DNA of 64,000 nt from Rhizobium sp. RU20A (GTDB lineage: Bacteria > Pseudomonadota > Alphaproteobacteria > Rhizobiales > Rhizobiaceae), in the NCBI RefSeq assembly GCF_900155885.1, contig NZ_FTMB01000011.1, forward strand, positions 1 through 64,000. The letters are read 5' to 3'. This document shows positions 52,120 to 60,741 of this stretch, in pieces (the stretch's first letter is position 1; each line of letters opens with the position of its first letter). The notes below the pieces were generated by a model. It ran no database searches and was not told the origin of the DNA. It saw only the letters and a list, made by a program, of their open reading frames with translations. The position numbers and the translations under genes are program-made.

Positions 52120-53337
52120 ATGAACAAGCATGCCCGTCCCGATCTTGCCGCTCCGGCCCTGAACACCAGGGGACGCCCCACGTTGCGCGTGCTCGGCACC
52201 GCCATCTCGCTGCTCGAAGAGCTGCGCATGCGGGCCGAAGCCGATCTCGGCATCACCGTGATCTTCGACAACAACGACTTCCTGACCACCCAGCACAAGG
52301 CGGCGCAGGAGCCGGCGACCTACGACATCTACGACCAGTGCTTCCACAATCTCGATATCGTCTGGTACTGGCGCGCCGTGCAGCCGATCGACCTCAAGCG
52401 CATCACGCTCTGGAACGAGGTGAACGAGCTGACGAAGCTCGGCCATATCGGCCCCAATCCAAGGCTTGGCCAGGGCGACGTGCCCGTCAAGAAGCTCTTC
52501 GTGCAGCCCAATCTGGCGCTCGGCGACCAGCCGACCGGGCTGATCTCGATGCTGCCGACGACGCATAATTTCGACAGCTTCGCCTACCGCACCGATGCGG
52601 TGACCAACGGCGCGGAGACGGCGAGCTGGGCGGCCCTCCTCGATGACAAGTGGTCCGGCAGGGCCGCGCTGGTCGACGAACCCGCCATCGGCATTTTCGA
52701 CGCGGCGCTTGCGGCGCGGGCCGCCGGGCTGATGACGTTTCGCAACATCGGCAACATGACGGTGGACGAGATCGACCGGCTGATCGAAATCCTCGAGGAG
52801 CGCAAGCGGGCCGGCTTCTTCCGCAGCTTCTGGCGCACGGCAGAAGATGCCGCGCGCCTGATGGTGGATGGAAGGACCGACATCCAGAGCATGTGGTCCA
52901 CCGGCATCAACATCCTCTCCGGCCAGGGCGTTCCGGTCGAGCAGGCCGTGCCGGCCGAGGGCTACCGCGCCTGGCATGGCGGCTTGTGCCTCTCGCGCCA
53001 TCTCGACGGGCGCATGCTCGATGTCGCCTATGATTATCTCAATTGGTGGATATCGGGATGGCCGGGCGCCGTCGTCGCGCGCCAGGGCTACTACATCTCC
53101 ACCCCCGAACGCTCCCGCGCCTACCTGACGGCCGAGGAGTGGGACTACTGGTATGGCGGCCTGCCGGCCCGCACCGATCTGCCCGGCCCCGATGGCTCGA
53201 TCCGCATCAAGACCGGTTCGGTGCGCTCCGGCGGCTCCTACTGGCAGCGGGCCAACAACATCGCGGTCTGGAACACGACCATGGATGAACACAACTATCT
53301 CGTCCGCCGCTGGATGCAGCTCGTCGGGCGAAGCTGA
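52120..53337 (+). CDS. PotD-like solute-binding protein without export signal
   Basis: 405-residue homologue of family 1 amine-binding proteins (motifs YDIYDQCFHNLDIVWYW, TTHNFDSFAYRTDAV, ARQGYYISTPERSRAYL). The N-terminus MNKHARPDLAAPALNTRGRP is hydrophilic and leads straight into LRVLGTAISLLEELRMRAE, which aligns with the start of the mature part in the exported paralogue at 47302. An in-frame stop at 52102-52104 rules out a hidden signal peptide. So it is probably cytosolic. No stem-loop follows it, unlike the exported receptors. It may bind substrate or metal-bound ligand inside the cell, or have become an enzyme. Confidence 0.85.
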   Translation: MNKHARPDLAAPALNTRGRPTLRVLGTAISLLEELRMRAEADLGITVIFDNNDFLTTQHKAAQEPATYDIYDQCFHNLDIVWYWRAVQPIDLKRITLWNEVNELTKLGHIGPNPRLGQGDVPVKKLFVQPNLALGDQPTGLISMLPTTHNFDSFAYRTDAVTNGAETASWAALLDDKWSGRAALVDEPAIGIFDAALAARAAGLMTFRNIGNMTVDEIDRLIEILEERKRAGFFRSFWRTAEDAARLMVDGRTDIQSMWSTGINILSGQGVPVEQAVPAEGYRAWHGGLCLSRHLDGRMLDVAYDYLNWWISGWPGAVVARQGYYISTPERSRAYLTAEEWDYWYGGLPARTDLPGPDGSIRIKTGSVRSGGSYWQRANNIAVWNTTMDEHNYLVRRWMQLVGRS

Positions 53338-53347
53338 AGGAGACCCC

Positions 53348-54706
53348 ATGTCCCTCGATATTCGCGGCCGTTCGGTCGCCTCGCTCTCGGCGCTGCTGCA
53401 ATCGGGCGCGCTCGACGCCGTCACGCTCGCGAAAGAAACCTTTGCTGCCATCGAGGCCCATGGCGATCCGGCGATCTTCACAGCCCTGACGGAGGCGCGT
53501 GCCTATCGTGAGGCCGAGGCTGCGTCAAAGCGGATCAAGGCCGGCCGCTCGCTCGGCCTGCTCGACGGCATTCCGATCGCCTGGAAGGACCTCTTCGACA
53601 TGGAGGGGACGGTGACGACCGCCGGCTCCATCGTGCTCGCGGGCGATCCGCCGGCGGCCCGTGACGCCGATGTCGTGGCGGCCCTTTCGGCGGCCGGAAT
53701 GGTCTCCGTCGGCCGTCTCAACATGAGCGAATTCGCCTTCTCCGGCCTCGGCATCAACCCGCATTACGGCACGCCGAAGAACCCGAAAAGCACGGATGTC
53801 GACCGCCTGCCGGGCGGCTCGTCGTCAGGATCGGGCGTCGCGGTGGCTGCGGGCCTCGTGCCGGTGGCGATCGGGACCGATACCGGCGGCTCGATCCGCA
53901 TCCCCGCCGCCTTCAACGGAGTGGTCGGCTACAAGGCGACCCGCGGCCGCTACAGCATGGCGGGCGTCTTCCCGCTGGCAACGAGCCTCGATTCGCTTGG
54001 ACCGCTCTGCCGCACCGTCAAGGACGCCATCTGGATCGATGCCGCCATGCGGGGCCGAACAGTGCCGGCGATGACCGTGGCCACGCTCGGCGATCTTCGT
54101 TTCGTCATCCCGGAAACCGTGTTCTTCGACGGGGCGGAGCCGGAGGTGATCGAGGGCTTCGAGGCCGCCGTCGCCGCGTTGGAAAAGGCTGGCGCCAAGG
54201 TTCGCCGTCAGACCTTCCCGCAATTTTCCGCCCTGTTTGCCCTGATGGCCGAGCGCGGCGCACTGGTCACGGCGGAAGCCTATGCCCTGCACGAGGCGCG
54301 GCTGACGGGTGACGCGGCCGCGCGCATGGACCGCCGCGTCGTCGCCCGGGCGCGGCTCGGAGAAAAAATCTCGATGCCCGACTACATCGCGACGCTCGCC
54401 GCCCGCCGGCGCCTCACCGCCGAGGTCGAGCAGGCCTTGGCGCCCGGCGAACTCTTTCTCTCCCCGACGCTGCCGCATGTGGCGCCCCCCGTCGCGCCCT
54501 TGCTCGAGGATGACGATGCCTTCGTCGCGATGAACGCGAAGACGCTGCGCAACACGCTGATCGGCAACTTCTTCGACTGGTGCGGCGTTTCCCTGCCGAT
54601 CGGTACCGGCGCCGCCGGCATGCCTGTCGGGCTCCTGCTGTCGGGTCTTGCCCATCAGGATGAGTCGCTGCTGGCCGCTGCGCTGGCCGTGGAGACCGCC
54701 CTTTAG
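53348..54706 (+). CDS. Amidase (amidase-signature family)
   Basis: 452-residue Ser-cisSer-Lys hydrolase. K80 lies in PIAWKDLF, the glycine/serine-rich motif is PGGSSSGSGVAVAAG, and the nucleophilic Ser is in TDTGGSIRIPAAFNG. The C-terminus is GMPVGLLLSG. Cytosolic, no signal. It follows the signal-less binding protein by 10 bases and is the last gene of the operon. It would release ammonia from an amide, perhaps the product opened by the deacetylase/imidase-like enzyme. The start at 53348 has AAGGAGA before it. Confidence 0.92.
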   Translation: MSLDIRGRSVASLSALLQSGALDAVTLAKETFAAIEAHGDPAIFTALTEARAYREAEAASKRIKAGRSLGLLDGIPIAWKDLFDMEGTVTTAGSIVLAGDPPAARDADVVAALSAAGMVSVGRLNMSEFAFSGLGINPHYGTPKNPKSTDVDRLPGGSSSGSGVAVAAGLVPVAIGTDTGGSIRIPAAFNGVVGYKATRGRYSMAGVFPLATSLDSLGPLCRTVKDAIWIDAAMRGRTVPAMTVATLGDLRFVIPETVFFDGAEPEVIEGFEAAVAALEKAGAKVRRQTFPQFSALFALMAERGALVTAEAYALHEARLTGDAAARMDRRVVARARLGEKISMPDYIATLAARRRLTAEVEQALAPGELFLSPTLPHVAPPVAPLLEDDDAFVAMNAKTLRNTLIGNFFDWCGVSLPIGTGAAGMPVGLLLSGLAHQDESLLAAALAVETAL

Positions 54707-54770
54707 GGCAGGTGACGGCGTCAAACGGACCATCTGCGGGCGTGCTTGACATCTCCATTGCGTCGCCCTA

Positions 54771-54788
54771 TGGGTAAACGATAACCCA
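54771..54788. promoter_or_regulatory. Candidate LacI operator upstream of lacI-type gene
   Basis: TGGGTAAACGATAACCCA is a near-perfect palindrome with a central CG, the classic form of LacI/GalR operators, 9 bases before the regulator start. A close copy lies at 55849-55863. It suggests autoregulation. Confidence 0.7.
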
Positions 54789-54797
54789 AGGGAGGTC

Positions 54798-55799
54798 ATG
54801 GGCGTGTCCGTCTCGTTGTCCGACATTGCTGCGCAGGCCGGCGTCTCCGTGAAAACGGTGTCGGGCGCCTTGCATGGCGGGTCCGGGCGCATGTCCGACG
54901 AGACGCGCCAGAGGATCAAGGCGATCGCCGACGAGCTGGGCTACGTGACCAATCTCGCGGCGCGGGGCGTGCGCAAGGGCTGGCTGCCGCTGATCGGCGT
55001 CGTCTCCGACGGCCTCATCACCTCGCCCTTTGCCACCGAGATCGTGCGCGGTCTGGACGGGGCCGCCCGCAGCGCCGGCATGACCATCTTTGCGGTCAAC
55101 CACAGCGGCAGCACGACGGGCGTGGAACTGGACCAGGTGCAGCAGTTTCGCCCGCGCGCCATCGCCTATGCCGCCATGTATCACAAGACGGTCGACCTTT
55201 CGGAAAAGCTGGCCGGCGCTGTTGGCGTGATGATCAATTGCCGGGATCTGTCCGGCCGGGTCACCTCGCTTGTGCCGGACGAAGAAGGCGGGGCCCGGGA
55301 CATCGTCCGTTACCTGCTGGCCGCCGGCCGCCGGCGGATCGCCTTCATCAACTTGCCTGGCATTCTCGCCGGGACGCTTCGCGAAAAGGGTTTTCGCAGC
55401 GCCCTTGCGGAGGCCGGCATGGCCCCGCTTGCCGTGCTGCCGGCCGTGCGCCGCGCCCTTTACAGCGACCGCGCGCCCAGTCTCGTCGCCGCGCATGTCG
55501 AGGCGCTGCTGACTGGCGGCGACAGGCCCGATGCGATCCTGTGCGGCAATGACCGCGTGGCGATGGAGGCCTATGCGGCGCTTGCACGCGCCGGCGTTCG
55601 CATTCCCCACGACATTGCCGTGGCAAGTTTCGACAACCAGATCGAGCTGGCATCCCGGCTCGATCCGCCGCTGACCACCATGGCGCTGCCGCACCGCGCC
55701 ATGGGCCGGCAGGCGATGGAGATCCTCCTTGCCGAGGACCCCGCGCCGCCAAGCGTTCAGATGCTCCCTTTCCACCTCGTGGAGCGAGCATCCGTCTGA
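54798..55799 (+). CDS. LacI-family transcriptional regulator
   Basis: 333-residue repressor. The N-terminal helix-turn-helix and hinge are SLSDIAAQAGVSVKTVSGAL and RMSDETRQRIKAIADELGY. The sugar-binding domain has the usual end motifs IPHDIAVASFDNQIELASRL and GRQAMEILL. It directly precedes the fructoside transport operon (36 bases) and is the likely repressor, with a fructosyl sugar as inducer. An AGGGAGG ribosome site precedes the ATG. Confidence 0.94.
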   Translation: MGVSVSLSDIAAQAGVSVKTVSGALHGGSGRMSDETRQRIKAIADELGYVTNLAARGVRKGWLPLIGVVSDGLITSPFATEIVRGLDGAARSAGMTIFAVNHSGSTTGVELDQVQQFRPRAIAYAAMYHKTVDLSEKLAGAVGVMINCRDLSGRVTSLVPDEEGGARDIVRYLLAAGRRRIAFINLPGILAGTLREKGFRSALAEAGMAPLAVLPAVRRALYSDRAPSLVAAHVEALLTGGDRPDAILCGNDRVAMEAYAALARAGVRIPHDIAVASFDNQIELASRLDPPLTTMALPHRAMGRQAMEILLAEDPAPPSVQMLPFHLVERASV

Positions 55800-55835
55800 A
55801 AGACCCCTAACCTAACTTCAATGGAGGAGACTGAC

Positions 55836-57140
55836 ATGCGTATTTCAATGGGTAATCGTTTACTTTCTGTCCTCTCGGCATCCACCGCCCTCATCCTGAT
55901 GGCCGGCAGCGCGGATGCAAAGACCGTGGTCACCATGATGCACCAGGGCGATCCGGGCTGGGTGAAGGCCTATGGCGACGTTGCCAAGCGGTTCGAGGAG
56001 GCCAATCCCGACGTCGATATCGAACTGATCTACGCGCCGCACGACGCCTATAATGAGAAGTTCAGCGCCGCCGTCATGTCGAAGCAACTGCCCGACATCA
56101 TGGAACTCGATGCGCCCTTCCTCGCCAACTACGTCTGGTCGGGCTACCTGCAGCCGATCAAGCCGCTCGTCGACAAGGACCTCCTTGACGACATGACGGA
56201 ATCCAACATCGCCCAGGGCACCTATCCGATCGACAAGGACCTTTATGCGATTGGCCTGACGGACTCCTCCGTCGTGCTCTACGGCAACAAGAAGTATCTC
56301 GAAGCGATCGGCGCCCGCATCCCGAAGGGCGTCGATGACGCTTGGACGCGCGAGGAATTCGAAGGCTACCTCGACAAGCTGTCCAAGCTCGACGGCGTCA
56401 AGTGGCCGATCGACACCTTCCGCGGCTACGGCATCAAGACCGAGTGGATCACCTATGCCTATGGTCCGCTGCTGGAAAGCGCCGGTTGCGACCTGATCGA
56501 CCGCAAGACCTGGGTTGCCGGCGGCACGCTCGACAGCGAAACCTGCGTCAAGGCGATGACGATGATGCAGGACTGGGTGAAGAAGGGCTGGGTCGTCCCG
56601 ACGTCTTCGGGCACCAACCAATTCTACGCCGAGGGCCAGCCGGCGGCTCTCGCCATGGGTGGTCACTGGTTCTACGCCGAAGCGTCCGCCGCCATGAAGG
56701 ACAACATCGTCGTCATGCCGCTGCCGAAGATCGGCGAAAAGGGCGTCAGCCCGAACGGCACCTGGATCTGGGGCATTTCCGCCACCGCCAAGAACCCGGA
56801 GATCGCCGGCAAGTTCGTGAGCTTCCTCCTGAAGGACAAGGAATATCGCGACTACGCCAAGAGCCAGTCCGCCTTCCCCGGCCTGAAGAGCTTTGCCGCC
56901 GACAGCCCGCTTTACGCTGAGGGCGGCCCGCTGGCGGTTGCCTTCGAGCAGGCCTCCAAGACGGCCGTCGCGCGTCCGCCGCACCCGGCCTATCCGACCC
57001 TGACCTCGGCCTTCATGCAGGCGGTCGACAAGATCTTCAACGGGTCCGATGCGCAGGAAGCCCTGACCACGGCGGCCCAGAAGATCGATGAAGACATCGA
57101 GGACAATGCCGGCTACCCGCCCTTCGACGAGCAGCAGTAA
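55836..57140 (+). CDS. Sugar ABC transporter substrate-binding protein (fructoside operon)
   Basis: 434-residue family 1 periplasmic receptor with a Sec signal of ~28 residues ending GSADA before KTVVTMMHQ. The mature part includes DPGWVKAYGDVAKRFEEANP and YAEGQPAALAMGGHWFYAEA. The start at 55836 follows GGAGGAGACTGAC. Codons 5-10 of this gene overlap a copy of the LacI operator. The GH32 enzyme in the operon suggests sucrose, a fructo-oligosaccharide or another fructoside as ligand. Confidence 0.92.
   Translation: MRISMGNRLLSVLSASTALILMAGSADAKTVVTMMHQGDPGWVKAYGDVAKRFEEANPDVDIELIYAPHDAYNEKFSAAVMSKQLPDIMELDAPFLANYVWSGYLQPIKPLVDKDLLDDMTESNIAQGTYPIDKDLYAIGLTDSSVVLYGNKKYLEAIGARIPKGVDDAWTREEFEGYLDKLSKLDGVKWPIDTFRGYGIKTEWITYAYGPLLESAGCDLIDRKTWVAGGTLDSETCVKAMTMMQDWVKKGWVVPTSSGTNQFYAEGQPAALAMGGHWFYAEASAAMKDNIVVMPLPKIGEKGVSPNGTWIWGISATAKNPEIAGKFVSFLLKDKEYRDYAKSQSAFPGLKSFAADSPLYAEGGPLAVAFEQASKTAVARPPHPAYPTLTSAFMQAVDKIFNGSDAQEALTTAAQKIDEDIEDNAGYPPFDEQQ
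55849..55863. promoter_or_regulatory. Candidate second LacI operator, inside the binding-protein gene
   Basis: TGGGTAATCGTTTAC matches 14 of 15 positions of the reverse complement of the site at 54771-54788. It lies at codons 5-10 of the binding-protein gene, ~1.07 kb from the first site. It could block transcript elongation or form a repression loop. Confidence 0.55.
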
Positions 57141-57147
57141 GGCCAAC

Positions 57148-57177
57148 GGGCGGGGCCGTGCATCGCCGGCCCTGCCC
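57148..57177 (+). terminator. Intra-operon stem-loop after binding-protein gene
   Basis: GGGCGGGGCCG pairs with CGGCCCTGCCC at 10 of 11 positions around an 8-base loop, 7 bases after the stop. No T-tract; the permease starts 33 bases later. Confidence 0.6.
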
Positions 57178-57209
57178 TCTTCCATCAGGACGGGACGAGG
57201 AGGACCACC

Positions 57210-58154
57210 ATGACCGTTGAAAACATGTCCGCGCCGCGGCCGGCGCCGGGGGCGAAACGGCCCGGCCGGCGACGCGACAGGCAGCGCTTCTGGCAGGAAC
57301 TGGGCATGATCGGGCCGGCCGTGGTCCTCATGGCCGTGTTCCTCATCGCACCGTTTCTCCTTTCCTTCTGGACGGCGATGACCAACCAGCCGCTGGTGCC
57401 GCGTCCGACACCGGTGCGCTTCGTCGGCCTGCTCAATTTCCAGCGCATCTTCTCCGATCCGCTATTCTGGACGTCGCTGTGGAACGTCACCCGCTTCACC
57501 ATCTGGGTCATTCCGGTGCAGTGCGGCCTCGCCTTCCTGACGGCACTGCTGCTGCACCAGAAGCTGCCGATGCGAAACCTGCTGCGCGGCATGTTCTTCC
57601 TGCCCGCCATCACGTCGATGGTCGTCGTCTGCGTCATCTGGGGCACGCTGTTCCAGTATCCGAGCGGCCCGCTGAACCAGATCGTCGGCTTCCTCTCCGG
57701 CGGCACGATCCAGCCGATCGACTGGCTGGGCGATCCGAACTGGGCGATGTTCTCGATCGTGCTGCTCTCGGCCTGGCAGGCCTATGGCTTCCAGATGATC
57801 ATCTACCTCGCCGGCCTGCAGGGCATTCCGGACGAACTCTATGATGCCGCGCGCATCGATGGCGCCGGGCCGTTGCGCCGCTTCTGGCACGTCACCATGC
57901 CCGGCCTTCGGCCCACCCATGTTTTCGTGCTCGTCATCACCACCATCCAGGCCTTCAAGCTCTATACGCAGGTGGCGATCCTCACCCAGGGCGGCCCGCG
58001 CGAAAGCACGGAGACGGTGGTGCACTACATGGTGCGCTCCGGCTTTGCGGAACAGAAGCTCGGCTATGCATCGGCCGTTTCCGTCATCCTCTTCGTCATC
58101 GTTCTCGTTATCGCGCTCCTGCAGCGCCAGCTTCTGAGGCGCTTCGATGTCTGA
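57210..58154 (+). CDS. Sugar ABC transporter permease (MalF type)
   Basis: 314-residue inner-membrane permease. A basic N-terminus of ~30 residues (KRPGRRRDRQRFWQEL) precedes six hydrophobic segments. EAA loop: ELYDAARIDGAGPLRRFWHV. The GGPRESTETVVHYMVR loop is typical. It overlaps the next permease by 8 bases. Confidence 0.93.
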   Translation: MTVENMSAPRPAPGAKRPGRRRDRQRFWQELGMIGPAVVLMAVFLIAPFLLSFWTAMTNQPLVPRPTPVRFVGLLNFQRIFSDPLFWTSLWNVTRFTIWVIPVQCGLAFLTALLLHQKLPMRNLLRGMFFLPAITSMVVVCVIWGTLFQYPSGPLNQIVGFLSGGTIQPIDWLGDPNWAMFSIVLLSAWQAYGFQMIIYLAGLQGIPDELYDAARIDGAGPLRRFWHVTMPGLRPTHVFVLVITTIQAFKLYTQVAILTQGGPRESTETVVHYMVRSGFAEQKLGYASAVSVILFVIVLVIALLQRQLLRRFDV

Positions 58155-59034
58155 TCTCGCCCTCTCCACCACGGCGCCCGCCGCCATCGGCAGCGGCAAG
58201 CGCGGCCTGCGCATCGTGCAGTTCGTCTCGATCTTCGTGATCGCACTGGTGATGATCTCGCCGCTCTTCATGCTGCTCATCGCCAGCCTCAAGGACGACC
58301 GCTTCCAGATCCTTGCCGACATGGGCAGTTTCCGGGCCTTCTGGGTCTCCGATCCGACCTTGTCCAACTACCGCGAAGTCGCCAACTTCTCCGGCGAACT
58401 CGCCTACGGCCGCTATCTCATCAACTCGCTGATCATTCTCGTCATGACGGTCGGCACCGGTCTCGTCGTCAATTCCATGGCCGGCTTCGTGCTGGCCTGG
58501 GGCACGCTGCGCGGCAAGGCGGTGCTGCTGGCGATCGTGGTGGCGCTCTACGTCATCCCACAGGAAAGCATCATCATGCCGCTTGTCGTCATGATGTCGC
58601 GCGCCGGGCTGACGGACACTTTCGCGGTGCAGATCCTGCCCTGGGTGGCGAGCCCGCTCTATACCTTCCTCTTCTACCAGTTCTTCGCGCAACTGCCGAA
58701 GGAACTCTACGAAGCGGCGGAAATGGACGGTGCCTCCACCTTCCGCATCTATCGCTCGATCTTCATGCCGCTCAGCCTGCCGGCGCTCGCCACCGTGTCG
58801 ATCCTGATGGGGATCGAAAGCTGGAACCAGTATCTCTGGCCGACGCTCGTCACCCAGACCGATTACGCCCGCCCCATCTCGGTCGCCATCGCCACCTTCT
58901 TCGGCCAGGACAGCATCTTCTGGGACCGCGCCATGGCGGCGTCCGTCCTGATGATGATCCCGGTCCTCATTCTCTACCTGGCCTTCCAGCGCTGGTTTGT
59001 CAGTTCGTTCGTCGGCTCTGCCGTGAAAGGTTGA
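58147..59034 (+). CDS. Sugar ABC transporter permease (MalG type)
   Basis: 295-residue permease, six hydrophobic segments, beginning after ~20 residues with IVQFVSIFVIALVMISPLFM. EAA loop: ELYEAAEMDGASTFRIYRSI followed by FMPLSLP. Its overlap with the upstream permease and the 2-base gap to the GH32 gene show a tight operon. Confidence 0.93.
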   Translation: MSDLALSTTAPAAIGSGKRGLRIVQFVSIFVIALVMISPLFMLLIASLKDDRFQILADMGSFRAFWVSDPTLSNYREVANFSGELAYGRYLINSLIILVMTVGTGLVVNSMAGFVLAWGTLRGKAVLLAIVVALYVIPQESIIMPLVVMMSRAGLTDTFAVQILPWVASPLYTFLFYQFFAQLPKELYEAAEMDGASTFRIYRSIFMPLSLPALATVSILMGIESWNQYLWPTLVTQTDYARPISVAIATFFGQDSIFWDRAMAASVLMMIPVLILYLAFQRWFVSSFVGSAVKG

Positions 59035-59036
59035 TC

Positions 59037-60728
59037 ATGTCTCTTCCCGCCCCTTCCCTCAAAACTCCGCGCGTCGTCATCGAGACGAGCCTGCCGGCGG
59101 GCAGCGTGCTGCATCTGTGGCTGAAAGCCCTGACGGAGGCCGAAGCCTCTCTTGCCATCAGCATCGACGGCCAGTCGACGGCAAACCCGGCAACGGACCG
59201 CAAAGGCGAGTTCGCCTTTGCCGCCGTGCCGCTTGCGACGGGCGGCCTGACGACGCTGTCCTACGATCCGACCGTTACGGCTCTTTCGGTCGCCTACGCC
59301 TTCCACCCGGACAAGGTCATGGCCGAGGGCATCACGGTGCTGCACCACGAGGATCGCAACGCGCCCCCCGTGACACCCGACAGCTACCATTTCCGCCCGC
59401 CTTTCGGCTGGATGAACGATCCGAACGGTTTCGGTCGTTTCGGCGGTGCGGCGCATCTCTTCTACCAGCATTATCCGCACGGCCTGCGCTGGAACACGAT
59501 GCACTGGGGCCACGCGGTTTCAACGGACTTCCTGCGCTGGACGCACCTGCCCATGTTCCTCTTTCCCGCCGATCACCTGTCGGAAAAGGACGATGGCCGC
59601 GGCGGCGCCTTCTCCGGCTCGGCGATTGCGGCCGGCGATGCGATCCGGGTCTTCTACACCGAGCATGTCATCGACCGGACCCCGGAAGAGCAGATCCAGC
59701 TGACGGCGGTCAGCCAGGATGGGCTTGCCGCCGGCGCCTCCGAGATCATCCTGCCGCTGCGCCCGGAAGGGCTCAATCTCACCACCGATTTCCGGGACCC
59801 CTACGTTTTCGAGGGGCCGGACGGGCGCTGGAAGATGCTGCTCGGCAGCCGCGACAAGGCGGGCGGCGTGGTGCTGCTCTATGAAAGCAGCGATGCGGCC
59901 GGCTCCTCGGGCTGGACGTTCATCGACATCATCCACCGGGAAGACCGTTTCGGCATGACCGCGGCCGAATGCCCGTGCATGGTGCCGGTCGGCGGCCCGG
60001 CATCCGATCCCGCCACCCGCTGGGCGCTGATCTTCGGCCTGCTCACCAGCCGGGACCCGCAAACCGGCCGGCGCAACCTGACCTCCGTCACGGTCGGCCG
60101 CTTCGACGGGCGCAGCTTTGTCGCCGACTTCGAGCAGGAGCTGGATTTCGGCTCGGACGCCTACGCCTTCCAGGCCTTTGTCGACGGGGATGTGCCGGTC
60201 GGGATCGCCTGGCTCGCCAACTGGACGGATGTCTCCAAGAAGGAGGATTTCCAGACGGCCATGACGCTGCCGCGCCGCGTCCTGATCGAGGGCGATGCGA
60301 TCTTCACCCCGCCGGTCGCGGCCGTCGAGACGCTGCGCCATCACCTGATCGACGAGACCGCCCTTGCGGCAGGCGAAACGGTGGATCTCGGCAACGGCGC
60401 GGTCGAAATCCTGCTGACCCTGCCGGCGGAAGGTGCGCCTTTCACGCTCTCCATCGACCATCCGGACGTCGCGTTTGGCGTCCGGCTCGGCGATGAGGGC
60501 CTGGAAATCCTCTTCGATGCCCGGACCGGCAAGACGACGCCGCGCTACATCGCCAGCGGCGCACGGCCCTCGGAGGTTCGCATCTTCATCGATGCCGGCT
60601 CCATCGAGGTTTTCGCCGACAATGGCCGCTGGACCGGCAGCAAGCGCATTCCGTCCTTCGCGGCGGCCCGTTCGGCAACCCTGACCGGCAGCGTCACCGC
60701 CGCCCGCGTCTGGCAGCTCAAGCTCTGA
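59037..60728 (+). CDS. Glycoside hydrolase family 32 beta-fructosidase, cytoplasmic
   Basis: 563-residue GH32 enzyme that releases terminal fructose from sucrose or fructo-oligosaccharides. The nucleophile is D128 in GWMNDPNGF, the transition-state stabiliser D254 in FRDPYVF and the acid/base E311 in AAECPCM. A beta-sandwich domain follows, with the end motif FIDAGSIEVFAD. An additional ~110-residue N-terminal stretch precedes the catalytic domain. No signal peptide is present, so it acts on imported fructoside. The ATG at 59037 is used; TTG at 59031 overlaps the permease stop. Confidence 0.93.
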   Translation: MSLPAPSLKTPRVVIETSLPAGSVLHLWLKALTEAEASLAISIDGQSTANPATDRKGEFAFAAVPLATGGLTTLSYDPTVTALSVAYAFHPDKVMAEGITVLHHEDRNAPPVTPDSYHFRPPFGWMNDPNGFGRFGGAAHLFYQHYPHGLRWNTMHWGHAVSTDFLRWTHLPMFLFPADHLSEKDDGRGGAFSGSAIAAGDAIRVFYTEHVIDRTPEEQIQLTAVSQDGLAAGASEIILPLRPEGLNLTTDFRDPYVFEGPDGRWKMLLGSRDKAGGVVLLYESSDAAGSSGWTFIDIIHREDRFGMTAAECPCMVPVGGPASDPATRWALIFGLLTSRDPQTGRRNLTSVTVGRFDGRSFVADFEQELDFGSDAYAFQAFVDGDVPVGIAWLANWTDVSKKEDFQTAMTLPRRVLIEGDAIFTPPVAAVETLRHHLIDETALAAGETVDLGNGAVEILLTLPAEGAPFTLSIDHPDVAFGVRLGDEGLEILFDARTGKTTPRYIASGARPSEVRIFIDAGSIEVFADNGRWTGSKRIPSFAAARSATLTGSVTAARVWQLKL

Positions 60729-60741
60729 GGGAGGAACAATC

